Below are positions 54,192 to 64,000 of a stretch of 64,000 nt of DNA, one piece after another; within the stretch, counting starts at the first letter, position 1, and each line of letters begins with the position of its first letter. This stretch comes from Wolbachia endosymbiont of Aedes albopictus. GTDB lineage: Bacteria; Pseudomonadota; Alphaproteobacteria; Rickettsiales; Anaplasmataceae. The stretch spans positions 620,001 through 684,000 of the forward strand of contig NZ_CP101657.1 in assembly GCF_024804185.1 (NCBI RefSeq), in the 5' to 3' direction. Both the position numbers and the translations under genes were made by a program. The notes beneath the pieces are model-generated. The model had not been told where the DNA came from. It made no database searches and saw only the letters and a list, made by a program, of their open reading frames with translations.

Positions 54192-55232
54192 ATGCGTAAG
54201 ATTTTTATCTATATTATCATCTCTTTACTTTTGTTTATTCCTGTAGCGTATAGTGGTTTTTGGTATTTTTCTGCATGTAAGGTAAAAAATCTTTTAGCTG
54301 AAACAATACTATACATTAACGACGAAAAGTTTGATATTTCACATGACTTCAGTGGACTTCCTTTTAACCTAATTTTCCGTGTGACAAACCCAAAATTTTC
54401 CAATGAGCAATTAACCATCTCATCTGATGCTTTATTGATAAAAAATAGATTGTTTGATAAATCAGTATATATCTACATACCAAGCAATGAAGTCAATATT
54501 GTTGTTCATGGTGATGAGAAAAAGAATATAAAATGCCACACAAACGATAGCAGCCACTTTGTTGTTAGACTAAATGATTTACCATCTTCATTGCGATTCA
54601 ATAGAAATAGTACCGTAATAGACTATATAGATACACTTCGTTACGAAGATTATGGATTAAAATGTGATGTTTCAGAAAATCAGCAAAGTGTTATAACTGA
54701 AGTGAATGATAAAAGTAATTACATTCAATTTCACCTCGATAAAGAACCAAGTGGAAATACTAAACTAGGATTTGATTTTTATACTTATCGGTATAAAAAT
54801 ACTGCAAATCCTGAAAATTACCTTAGTATCGACACTAAATTTGATTACGAATTTGTAAACCACATCTCAGCTTCCAGAGTTAATTTCAACATAGAGAAAT
54901 TTTTAATTCAAAGTAATAATTTTTCTCTTGCTGCAGATGGTGGAGTGCAAAATTATAATTTGGTTACGTCTTCATTTAAAGACAAAATCAACTTGGCTAT
55001 ATCAAATTATAAAGAATTAATCTCGTTTATGATTGGTGACTCAAAAACTTCAGATGCGTTTGAAAAATTAATTTCTTTCTTATCAGAAAAAACAACTGAT
55101 GACAGCGTTCAATTTTCAATAAAGTACGATGATGATGTAGGGTCAAGCTTTATTGGAAAGTTATCCATCACTGATTTTATGAACCAACTCAGTAAAATAA
55201 CCCAATTAACCAAGGATGAGAGCAGTAGTTAG
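54192..55232 (+). CDS. DUF2125-like envelope protein
   Basis: A 346-residue protein with one N-terminal membrane segment (about 4-22, IFIYIIISLLLFIPVAYSGFW) followed by a long extracytoplasmic beta-rich region. The start followed by the SGLPFNLIFRVTNPKFSNEQ pattern resembles DUF2125 proteins of alphaproteobacteria, whose function is not established. It lies between the ferredoxin and ccmH genes, overlapping ccmH by 17 bases, so it is in an operon. Confidence 0.6.
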   Translation: MRKIFIYIIISLLLFIPVAYSGFWYFSACKVKNLLAETILYINDEKFDISHDFSGLPFNLIFRVTNPKFSNEQLTISSDALLIKNRLFDKSVYIYIPSNEVNIVVHGDEKKNIKCHTNDSSHFVVRLNDLPSSLRFNRNSTVIDYIDTLRYEDYGLKCDVSENQQSVITEVNDKSNYIQFHLDKEPSGNTKLGFDFYTYRYKNTANPENYLSIDTKFDYEFVNHISASRVNFNIEKFLIQSNNFSLAADGGVQNYNLVTSSFKDKINLAISNYKELISFMIGDSKTSDAFEKLISFLSEKTTDDSVQFSIKYDDDVGSSFIGKLSITDFMNQLSKITQLTKDESSS

Positions 55233-55611
55233 TTTACTTTTCATATTGATATTTCACTCAAGCGTAAACGCTTTTACTCTGGATAATAAACTCAGAGATA
55301 AAAGCATGGAAAAACGAGCAACCAGTTTATTTGAAATAATAAGGTGTCCAATATGTTCTGGCGAATCATTGTCTGAATCTGGATCTCAGATCGCGTATGA
55401 TATGCGAGAAGCAATTCGTAAAAAAATCAATGATGGATACACAGATGAAGAGATAATCTCAGAGTTAAAAAATTCTTACGGCAATTCAATTATAACTACC
55501 CCACCTAGCACTTACATCTTGTGGTTTATTCCACTTACAACTCTGCTTATTGGGTGTTTTTTAATACGAAAGTATATCAGTATGTCCAGCATATTTAAAC
55601 CTTTTATGTAA
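55216..55611 (+). CDS. ccmH: cytochrome c maturation protein CcmH/CycL
   Basis: A 131-residue protein with a signal peptide (about 1-18), the thiol redox motif RCPIC near residue 44, the helical SEIAYDMREAIRKKI-type region, and a C-terminal membrane segment (about 98-118). CcmH reduces apocytochrome c or works with CcmG before haem attachment. Only the CycL-type N-terminal domain is present, without the TPR domain, as is usual in alphaproteobacteria. The 3' end meets the convergent Rpn-like gene with an 8-base overlap. Confidence 0.92.
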   Translation: MRAVVSLLFILIFHSSVNAFTLDNKLRDKSMEKRATSLFEIIRCPICSGESLSESGSQIAYDMREAIRKKINDGYTDEEIISELKNSYGNSIITTPPSTYILWFIPLTTLLIGCFLIRKYISMSSIFKPFM

Positions 55612-56482
55612 TGTAACCGTTCACACTTAATTCTTTAATCTCACTAATAGAAAGGCCTGTACACTTGACAATAGTGTTGACATCAACATTATTAGCCAGC
55701 ATTGCTTTTGCGACTTCAATTTTTCCTTTTTCTATACCTTTCTCTTCAGCAAGATCAAGTCTGTATTCAAGAATGGCTTCTTCTTTGCGTAGATCCATTA
55801 TTCTTTCTTCGTAAGCTACTAAATCTTTTTCGTTCCAACGAAACTTATCTAACTCATCATATGCTAGCTTTATTATTGGTGCCTTTTCTGCAATTTTCTT
55901 TAGATCTTCATCTGTCGTTTCTTCAGCATATTTAAAGAGAAATAACCAACGATCTACTATGCTTTCTAGCTGTTCTACTTTGCTTTTTGTAAATTTAGGT
56001 AACTCAATAAAGACAAATTGAAAATCTTTTAAGTAATGGCCGTTGGTTTTTATATCACGTATATTATGAGTAGAGATATAACCAACTTCTTCAGGAAGTA
56101 AGTTACAATTGGAAATAGCAATAAAGAAGACTTTCTTTAAATCAATGTAGTTGCCAGATTTATCTAATTGTCTTGAGTAAGCCTTAGCAGCATATAGTTG
56201 AGCGCGTTTCTCAAAACCTTTATCACGAGCCAGTTGCATCTCAATCACAAACCTATTACCAATAGAATCCTTGCAGAGAACATCAACAATACTTTGTTTA
56301 TCAGAGGCAATTTCGGGATCCATGATAGTACTTAAGAATTCTACTTCTTGTATTGCACTTGCCTCAGCAAATCCTAAAATATCGTTCAAAAAGTGAATAA
56401 GGATATTCTTATTTTTTTCCGTTCCAAAGATTTTTTTGAAACACAAATCATTGCGAGGATCGAGAAATTTTGAAAGAGCCAT
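55604..56482 (-). CDS. Rpn-family recombination-promoting nuclease / PD-(D/E)XK transposase-like
   Basis: A 292-residue protein. The opening FLDPRNDLCFKKIFG and NILIHFLNDIL and the catalytic-core pattern SIVDVLCKDSIGNRFVIEMQ (Asp...Glu-x-Gln) identify the Rpn/YhgA-like PD-(D/E)XK family, abundant in Wolbachia and other Rickettsiales. The C-terminal region has a coiled segment and a helical VNTIVKCTGLSISEI motif. Family members are reported to cut DNA and promote RecA-independent recombination. The frame is intact. Confidence 0.88.
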   Translation of the reverse strand: MALSKFLDPRNDLCFKKIFGTEKNKNILIHFLNDILGFAEASAIQEVEFLSTIMDPEIASDKQSIVDVLCKDSIGNRFVIEMQLARDKGFEKRAQLYAAKAYSRQLDKSGNYIDLKKVFFIAISNCNLLPEEVGYISTHNIRDIKTNGHYLKDFQFVFIELPKFTKSKVEQLESIVDRWLFLFKYAEETTDEDLKKIAEKAPIIKLAYDELDKFRWNEKDLVAYEERIMDLRKEEAILEYRLDLAEEKGIEKGKIEVAKAMLANNVDVNTIVKCTGLSISEIKELSVNGYIT

Positions 56483-56645
56483 AATGCTTGGAAAATATTA
56501 ATAATTATACACTACTATTAACAATTATTCAACTATATTTTTGAAGATAGCTAGTTTCTATATTTACTTTAAATTGAAGAAAGCTCAAATGAAAGATCGT
56601 GTTTTTCACAGAATGCAGTCTGGTTACTATATAATTTTTTGATTT

Positions 56646-57968
56646 TCACTTTTCTTTTAACCTTGCAATGATATTTTCTTTGCCGATAAAAATTAATAAT
56701 TTAGCAAGTTCTGGGCCTGTTTCTGTTCCTGTTAAAGCTGAACGCAACTGCATAAATAAGTCTTTTGCCTTTATATCCACTGTCTGTCGAATAGCTTTTA
56801 CCCACCCTGATAATGTATTTTCGTTACAATCGCCTTGAGGCAATGCATTGAACGCAATTTTTATAAGCTCCTTATCAAAAATCACAGGCTCTATATCAGA
56901 TTTGCATATTTTCCACCACTTGGCCACCTCAGAAAACTTTTCTATATTGTTCCTTATAAAATACCAAAACTCTGAGGAGTCCACTCCAATTTGATTTAAA
57001 CGGTCTTGCACCATTTCAAATGGCATTTGTTGCAGCACTTTGCTATTTAGCTTGTATACTTCACTCAAGCTGAATTGTACAGATGCTGAGCTAAATTTTT
57101 TAATGTCAAATGAGTCAATCAAAGATTGCATACAGGTGCAAGCTTCAATTGGATTGGATGTTCCGAGCTTCACTAAATAACTAACTAGCGCCATTGGTTC
57201 AGTCTCATCTTCTCTTATGGACTTGATATCCAGCCCGCCTTTCCGTTTCGATATTTTGCTATCATCAAAATGTAGTAGAGAAAGGTGAGCAAATATAGGA
57301 ATTTTCGCTTTTAATGCTTTAATCATTTGGATTTGCACTGCGGTATTAGTTACATGATCTTCCCCACGTACAACATGGGTTACATTAAAGTCAACGTCAT
57401 CAATAACAGAAGGTAGCATGTATGTGTAAATCCCATCTTCTCTTTTTACCACAGGGTCACTGACGCTACTGGTTGCAATATTTATTTCACCTTTAACTTC
57501 ATCATTCCATTTAACAACTTCATTTCTATCTAACTTAAATCTAAAATGTGGCTTTCGTCCTTCTTGCTCATAATGGATTTTCTCTTGCTCAGTTAGAAGC
57601 AATGCACTTCTGTCATAAATAGGAGGAAATCCTTGTTTTAATTGCAACTTTCGTTTAATTTCTAACTCTTCTCTTGTTTCATAGCATGCATAAATATGCC
57701 CTTCTTTTATTAACTGCAAGAACACCTCGTTATAGCGCTCAAAGCGCTCTGATTGCTTAAAACTTGCATCCCAATCGATACCAATCCATTTTAGGTCTTC
57801 TATGATATTATTTATATATTTGACATCTGAACGCTGAAGGTCAGTATCATCAAAACGGAGTAAAAATTTTCCATTTTGATTACGTGTGTACATCCAACAA
57901 ACCAAGGCAGTTCGTACGTTTCCTACGTGGAGGTAGCCAGTTGGGCTTGGAGCGAATCTTGTTAGCAT
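56646..57968 (-). CDS. gltX: glutamyl-tRNA synthetase
   Basis: A 440-residue class I synthetase. The HIGH motif is [18 protein letters not shown] at residues about 5-22, and the KMSKS motif is [10 protein letters not shown] near 240. The C-terminal helical anticodon-binding region ends [21 protein letters not shown]. Alphaproteobacteria often have two GltX-like enzymes, one serving tRNA-Glu and tRNA-Gln before amidation; which one this is cannot be decided here. It is divergent from ligA. Confidence 0.95.
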   Translation of the reverse strand: MLTRFAPSPTGYLHVGNVRTALVCWMYTRNQNGKFLLRFDDTDLQRSDVKYINNIIEDLKWIGIDWDASFKQSERFERYNEVFLQLIKEGHIYACYETREELEIKRKLQLKQGFPPIYDRSALLLTEQEKIHYEQEGRKPHFRFKLDRNEVVKWNDEVKGEINIATSSVSDPVVKREDGIYTYMLPSVIDDVDFNVTHVVRGEDHVTNTAVQIQMIKALKAKIPIFAHLSLLHFDDSKISKRKGGLDIKSIREDETEPMALVSYLVKLGTSNPIEACTCMQSLIDSFDIKKFSSASVQFSLSEVYKLNSKVLQQMPFEMVQDRLNQIGVDSSEFWYFIRNNIEKFSEVAKWWKICKSDIEPVIFDKELIKIAFNALPQGDCNENTLSGWVKAIRQTVDIKAKDLFMQLRSALTGTETGPELAKLLIFIGKENIIARLKEK

Positions 57969-58046
57969 TTAAATAGCAATATTGTAAAATAATAACTTAT
58001 TTACTCTAATTTATTTTAATTTTATATAAATGTACGGCTAAAGCAA

Positions 58047-60195
<2,149 letters not shown>

Positions 60196-60233
60196 CACTT
60201 GGATTGTATATTAAATCAAAGTTGCAAGACTAT

Positions 60234-61166
60234 TTAGAGAGTAGCCAATTCTTTCCATCCAAGAATCATTTTATTGGCTTGCCTCAATTTTTCAATAGAT
60301 GGCAAGTCTTCTGTGCTGAGTGGTAGGCGGACAGTTTTGTGTTCTATGAGCCCAATATCATGTAGGAGTGCTTTAGTAGGTATTGGATTGCTGGCAATAA
60401 ATAGAGCTTTGCAAGCTTGTTGCCAGATATCTGTTGAACTTTTCATGTCATTTCCTGTTATTTGAGGAGTTGTTTTTTTTCTAGTTACGTGCTGGAATGA
60501 CAGTAGGCATTGCTTAGCATATTCATGTGCTACATGTGGCCAAACATTGGAAGCAACGGAAACCAGACCAGCCGCACCATAAGCGGCCATATCAGATATC
60601 ATATTATCATCTCCGCAAAAGACCTCAATATTTGGAGCAACTTTCTTATACTGAGCTAAAGTATCAATGGTGCCACTTGAATCTTTGATAGCCCAAAATT
60701 TTTCGTGGCTGGATAAGTTGCGTACAGTTTCGGCGTGAAGACTCACTCCTGCTCTCGATGGAATATTGTAAAACATAGCCGGCACATGTGCTTTTTCAAG
60801 TAGCTTTTCAAACCATAAAGTCTGCCCCATGATTCCAGGCTTTGCATAAATTGGAGTTGTCATTAGATAGCCGTGAATAGGCATACCCCTGCAAAAATCA
60901 AGCCATTCAAGAGTCTGATATAGACTCACCCATGGTACACCAATTATAATTTTCGTACTTAATTTTAGCTTACATACAAATTCAACTAATGTACGCTTTT
61001 CAGAATCAGTAAGCGATAGGCTTTCACCTGTGCTACCTAGCAACACTACACCATTTTCAGCTTCAGCTTGTATTGTAAGTAAACGCTGCAAACTGCTATA
61101 ATCTATGCTATCCCCATTGTAATTAAAGGGAGTAACACAAGCAGTCCATAAAAATGTAGATTTCAA
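60234..61166 (-). CDS. dapA: 4-hydroxy-tetrahydrodipicolinate synthase with repeat-derived insertion
   Basis: A 310-residue enzyme condensing pyruvate with aspartate semialdehyde on the lysine/diaminopimelate route. Visible motifs are GSTGESLSL near residue 45, FYNIPSRAG near 132 (catalytic Tyr) and AIKDSSGTID near 160 (Schiff-base Lys). The usual length is about 290-295. Residues about 215-240 (SFQHVTRKKTTPQITGNDMK) look foreign, and the DNA (about 60450-60520) contains TACGTGCTGGAATGACAG, matching one arm of the palindromic unit inside murD. So a repeat was probably inserted in frame. ssb follows upstream on the same strand, 9 bases away. Confidence 0.93.
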   Translation of the reverse strand: MKSTFLWTACVTPFNYNGDSIDYSSLQRLLTIQAEAENGVVLLGSTGESLSLTDSEKRTLVEFVCKLKLSTKIIIGVPWVSLYQTLEWLDFCRGMPIHGYLMTTPIYAKPGIMGQTLWFEKLLEKAHVPAMFYNIPSRAGVSLHAETVRNLSSHEKFWAIKDSSGTIDTLAQYKKVAPNIEVFCGDDNMISDMAAYGAAGLVSVASNVWPHVAHEYAKQCLLSFQHVTRKKTTPQITGNDMKSSTDIWQQACKALFIASNPIPTKALLHDIGLIEHKTVRLPLSTEDLPSIEKLRQANKMILGWKELATL

Positions 61167-61175
61167 TTTAAATTG

Positions 61176-61649
61176 TTAAAATGGTATTTCATCGTCGATT
61201 AGTTCATCCTTTATATCGTTGTCAAAACTTTCGTGCTTATTTTTTTGTTCTGTTTCATTTTGCTTGTATTCACTTGGCTTGTAATCGGAGTTTGGTCGCG
61301 AATCCAAGAGAGTAAGAGCGCTATTAAAATTATATAGAACCACCTCTGTTGTGTATCTTTCACTACCGTTTTGGTCAGTCCATTTTCTAGTTCTCAAAGA
61401 ACCTTCAACATAAACTTTACTGCCTTTGCGTGCAAAATCTTTGACGATTTTTACTAATCCTTCACTAAAAATTACAATATTATGCCATTCTGTCTTTTCA
61501 GAGCGCATACCGGAAAGTTTGTCAGTCCAACTTTCAGACGTGGCTATTGAAAAACTTGCCATCTCTTTTCCATTTTGTGTAGTCCTAATTTCAGGATCTT
61601 TTCCTAAATTACCAACTAATATGACTTTGTTTATGGTACCACCAGACAT
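61176..61649 (-). CDS. ssb: single-stranded DNA-binding protein
   Basis: A 157-residue protein with an N-terminal OB-fold ([32 protein letters not shown] and [16 protein letters not shown]), a short disordered linker rich in Asn, Gln and Lys, and the acidic C-terminal tail [10 protein letters not shown] that docks replication and repair partners. It lies directly upstream of dapA on the same strand. Confidence 0.96.
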   Translation of the reverse strand: MSGGTINKVILVGNLGKDPEIRTTQNGKEMASFSIATSESWTDKLSGMRSEKTEWHNIVIFSEGLVKIVKDFARKGSKVYVEGSLRTRKWTDQNGSERYTTEVVLYNFNSALTLLDSRPNSDYKPSEYKQNETEQKNKHESFDNDIKDELIDDEIPF

Positions 61650-61716
61650 AATTATGCTCTAAATAAATCCCTTTATTATCTTATGTGAAAGTACTATTGT
61701 CAAATTTAATTAAAAG

Positions 61717-61790
61717 TGCGCTTGGAGGGATTCGAACCCACGGCCTTTGCCTCCGGAGGGCAACGCTCTATCCAACTGAGCTACAAGCGC
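61717..61790 (-). tRNA. tRNA-Arg (anticodon CCG)
   Basis: Reverse strand: acceptor GCGCTTG pairs with CAAGCGC; D-arm AGCTCAGTTGGATAGAGC; anticodon stem and loop TTGCC-CTCCGGA-GGCAA with anticodon CCG; T-arm GTGGGTTCGAATCCC. CCA is not encoded. It lies between ssb and a palindromic repeat. Confidence 0.95.
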
Positions 61791-61799
61791 ATATATAGC

Positions 61800-61870
61800 T
61801 ACCCACCCGCGGTACCTATGTTGAGATCCCGCTAACGAGCAGCGGGATGACGGTTGTCGGTAAACCTAAG
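61800..61870. repeat. intergenic palindromic repeat beside tRNA-Arg
   Basis: A unit with GAGATCCCGCTAACGAGCAG followed by CGGGATGACGGTTGTCGG, of the same type as at 19143-19170, 26925-26955 and 53530-53720. It lies between the tRNA and the 3' end of the secreted-protein gene and may also act as a transcript end. Confidence 0.7.
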
Positions 61871-61891
61871 TCACTTTGGCTATGTACTAAA

Positions 61892-62710
61892 TTATTTAAT
61901 AGATAAGCTATCCAAGTCAAATTTTTGTTTTGGATAAAGCGTAAACATAACACTCCCCTGTCCAAGATATACATTTTGAGAATCATTCGCATGCTTTTTT
62001 ATTGCTTTTTGATCTACGGCCCATACAAAAGTCACACAATTTTCAGTGACTGAGTGCACCTTTAAGTCCTTAGTATTTATAAACAGCTTTCCATTTACCC
62101 ATATTTTCCATGTATCGGGAGAAAGATATAAAATTGAGTCTAAACTTACTACCTTACAGTCGAAATTATCTGACACCTCCTCTTTTGCAGCTCTTGAAGA
62201 CCTTAAATTGAACTTTTCCATTTCATTGACTATTCTATTAACTGGCTCTTCATCAAAAAAAATGCTTTTTACGTTACTATATTGTGACAAAACGTCAAAG
62301 TCACTTTCCACTGCTTCTCTTATTATATCGTCCCGATCTGTATAGCTTAGTTTTTGATTATTAATAAAGAAACACTCTTTTGCACGCAAATTTGCTATAT
62401 CAATAAAATCATCGATTTCTTGATTGCCAACTTTAAGAATACTTTCAAAATATCTTTTTTCTATCATCATTCCATACTGAGAATGATGACAAACCATTTC
62501 ATCATCACCTTGTTTTTCTATATATACGCATAAATTTCCACTATTTAATCCTAATATTTTATGCTCAATAAAATCTTCATTGCCAATATATTGTCGGCAA
62601 GAATACTCCTTACAAATTGCTATGCTTTCTATGATACCTTCACAACTGCAATATGCATTAACATTGGAAATGAGTAGCGTAAAAATAAAAAACAGCTTTA
62701 TGTTCATCAC
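61892..62710 (-). CDS. secreted hypothetical protein at the end of the PilN/PilO-like operon
   Basis: A 272-residue protein; the GTG at 62710 and ATG at 62707 are both possible starts. A signal peptide is clear (KLFFIFTLLISNVNAYC, with probable cleavage after NAY or NA), followed by a Cys-rich region (four to five Cys in the first 50 residues) and a beta-rich C-terminal domain. No family recognised. It begins at the stop of the PilO-like gene (TAAGGTGATG), so it is co-transcribed and could be a periplasmic or secreted partner of the same machine. Confidence 0.65.
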   Translation of the reverse strand: MMNIKLFFIFTLLISNVNAYCSCEGIIESIAICKEYSCRQYIGNEDFIEHKILGLNSGNLCVYIEKQGDDEMVCHHSQYGMMIEKRYFESILKVGNQEIDDFIDIANLRAKECFFINNQKLSYTDRDDIIREAVESDFDVLSQYSNVKSIFFDEEPVNRIVNEMEKFNLRSSRAAKEEVSDNFDCKVVSLDSILYLSPDTWKIWVNGKLFINTKDLKVHSVTENCVTFVWAVDQKAIKKHANDSQNVYLGQGSVMFTLYPKQKFDLDSLSIK

Positions 62711-62711
62711 C

Positions 62712-63319
62712 TTATCTACTTAATATAGTATACCAATCAAAGACTATATTAACTCTCACTATCTCTATCATATTACCATTCAAAATTTGTTTCATAGTTG
62801 CAGCATCAATATTTCTCTGCTTGTTTAAAATAAGAGATTTGATCATAACATAACCGGGCAGATTTGGAATAGACTGTAGAAATAAAAAAATATGCTTATC
62901 GCTGATTGAACTTAAATTTAGGACCACTTCACTTTTTATTACTTTTGTGCGTTCACTTTTGTTGTGAAGCTCAACTTCTTCGGGTATAGAAATTGATATT
63001 TCAGGTTCTAATATATAGTACTTTTTATATAACTTGCTAAGCTCAAAATTTAAATTTGCAATGTATCTGCTACTGTGTAAATTTGAAGAGGAAATTTTTT
63101 CCATAAATCTAGGTTTTTATTTAGAACAACTTCCTTTTTTTGAATTCCAGTAATCTGTAAATTAATAGAATGTATTTTATCAATCGCAATTTGGTTTTTA
63201 TTATAAACTTTTTCGTTATAGATAACAACATATGTTAATAACCCTATTAATCCAACAGATAATAATAAATACGATATAAACTGAATTGTAGCTTTTCTTT
63301 TTAATTGAGAGATAGTCAT
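62712..63319 (-). pseudogene. PilO-like single-pass membrane protein split by an A-tract frameshift
   Basis: ATG at 63319 opens MTISQLKRKATIQF, one membrane segment (about 14-32, ISYLLLSVGLIGLLTYVVI) and a coiled-coil region. At an A6 tract (top strand T6 at 63095-63100) the frame changes. One more A joins NLDLWKKISSSNLHSSRYIA and continues to LSKLYKKYYILEPEISISI, for a protein of about 202 residues. Short cytoplasmic start, one membrane helix, coiled coil and a ferredoxin-like domain is the layout of PilO of type IV pili (or GspM of type II secretion). Similarity is by layout only. The frame break may be decay, slippage or an error. Confidence 0.55.
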
Positions 63320-63323
63320 TAAT

Positions 63324-64000
63324 CTACATTGCCTCTCCTATTTCAACATCAATAGATAGATTTTGCCCTTTAGCAGCAGGTAAGTCAGAAATATTAATGT
63401 CATAGGTACGAAAATTATCGTTTAAATTTTTTCGTAGTTTCTCGTATTGATAGGAAATATTTGTACCGGATCGAAAATTAAACCTTAAAGTTGTGGTAAT
63501 ATAACTTTTTGCCTCATTATAATTCCATTCAAATGATCGAAGCTCTATACCTGGTACTTTTAACTTTTCTACATACTTAACTTGTGTAAGAGGAGAGTAT
63601 TCTATTTTTGATAAAATATTATTGATATTAATAAAATCATAAATTTCATCTATTTTTTTACATTATAGCTTTGGCTAAGTTTTGTTAATTGGTTATTTAA
63701 GGTGCTCTGCTTTGCGGATAAATTATTAGCGACACTGAAGTTTGAATACAAATTTAGCAAACAAAGGGCGTTAATTACAACTAAAACCAAAGCGAAGTAT
63801 AGAAAAATTTGAGGAGAGTTTAAATAAAGATAATTGAATAGATAAAATTCTTTAGTTTCCTTTGTATTAAAAATAGCTGCTAATTTATTCTTAAAGCTAT
63901 GAAACAAAATTATGGTATCACAAAAGTTATCTTTTTCACTTATAGCTAGTTCTGCTCCTAATAGTTTGCCTAACTCATATGGAGTTAATATGTTCACACT
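63324..64000 (-). pseudogene. PilN-like single-pass membrane protein, A-tract frameshift, 5' end outside window
   Basis: The frame open at the window end begins NILTPYELGKLLGAELA, has about 65 polar residues, one membrane segment (about 68-88, FLYFALVLVVINALCLLNLY) and a coiled coil. An A7 tract (top strand T7 at 63653-63659) then brings a TAG. One more A continues KKIDEIYDFININNILSKIE and about 105 further residues to the TAG at 63324-63326 with no other interruption. The PilN-like layout fits its position 4 bases before the PilO-like gene. It may be fused to a PilM-like part upstream of the window. Confidence 0.5.

Overview
The window reads as a Wolbachia (Rickettsiales, Anaplasmataceae) chromosome. 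The evidence is the AT-rich sequence, a P2-like WO prophage tail module with ankyrin genes, the split virB3-virB4-virB6x4 type IV secretion operon, a class I lysyl-tRNA synthetase, an Rpn-type nuclease gene, abundant IS elements, and families of short palindromic repeats that also sit inside protein-coding genes. Species and strain cannot be fixed from the sequence alone.

Position 1-16.2 kb is prophage WO. A contractile-tail module runs left to right: DUF4815-like baseplate/fibre protein (cut by the window edge), fibre-like genes, sheath, tube, a RelB/RelE-type toxin-antitoxin cassette, tail assembly chaperone with a -1 frameshift site, tape measure, gpU, gpX and a frameshifted gpD. An ankyrin gene follows. 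From 12.8 to 16.2 kb the phage is scrambled: capsid and head-decoration fragments lie on the opposite strand, a patatin phospholipase gene is cut and joined to a baseplate gpJ gene, and gpI follows. From 16.2 to 18.9 kb a second ankyrin gene and a large serine recombinase end the prophage.

From 18.9 to 30.3 kb the host genome is repeat-rich: coaE, a nitronate monooxygenase-like gene, a membrane gene under a perfect consensus promoter that runs into an IS, and two 1487-bp copies of an IS4/Tn5-like element in inverted orientation around the remains of a third. Dispersed repeats, metG and a decayed membrane-protein gene follow.

From 30.3 to 49 kb: dnaB, tRNA-Leu, an RDD membrane protein, lysS, and the type IV secretion operon virB3, virB4, four large virB6 paralogues and an acidic hypothetical gene. 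Three of the VirB6 paralogues carry lipoprotein-type signal sequences.

From 49 to 64 kb are mostly housekeeping genes: rsmD, a frameshifted hydrolase-like gene, a COQ9-family gene, murD, a 2Fe-2S ferredoxin, a DUF2125-like gene, ccmH, an Rpn-like nuclease, gltX, ligA, dapA, ssb and tRNA-Arg. The window ends in a reverse-strand operon of one secreted protein and two single-membrane-pass proteins that resemble the PilN/PilO inner-membrane pair of type IV pilus or type II secretion machines.

The points most worth a second look are: palindromic elements inserted in frame in metG, murD and dapA; three genes each broken by one missing base in an A-tract (transcriptional slippage, decay or sequencing error); the toxin-antitoxin cassette bracketed by direct repeats, whose toxin lacks a start codon; and the identical decayed IS pair.
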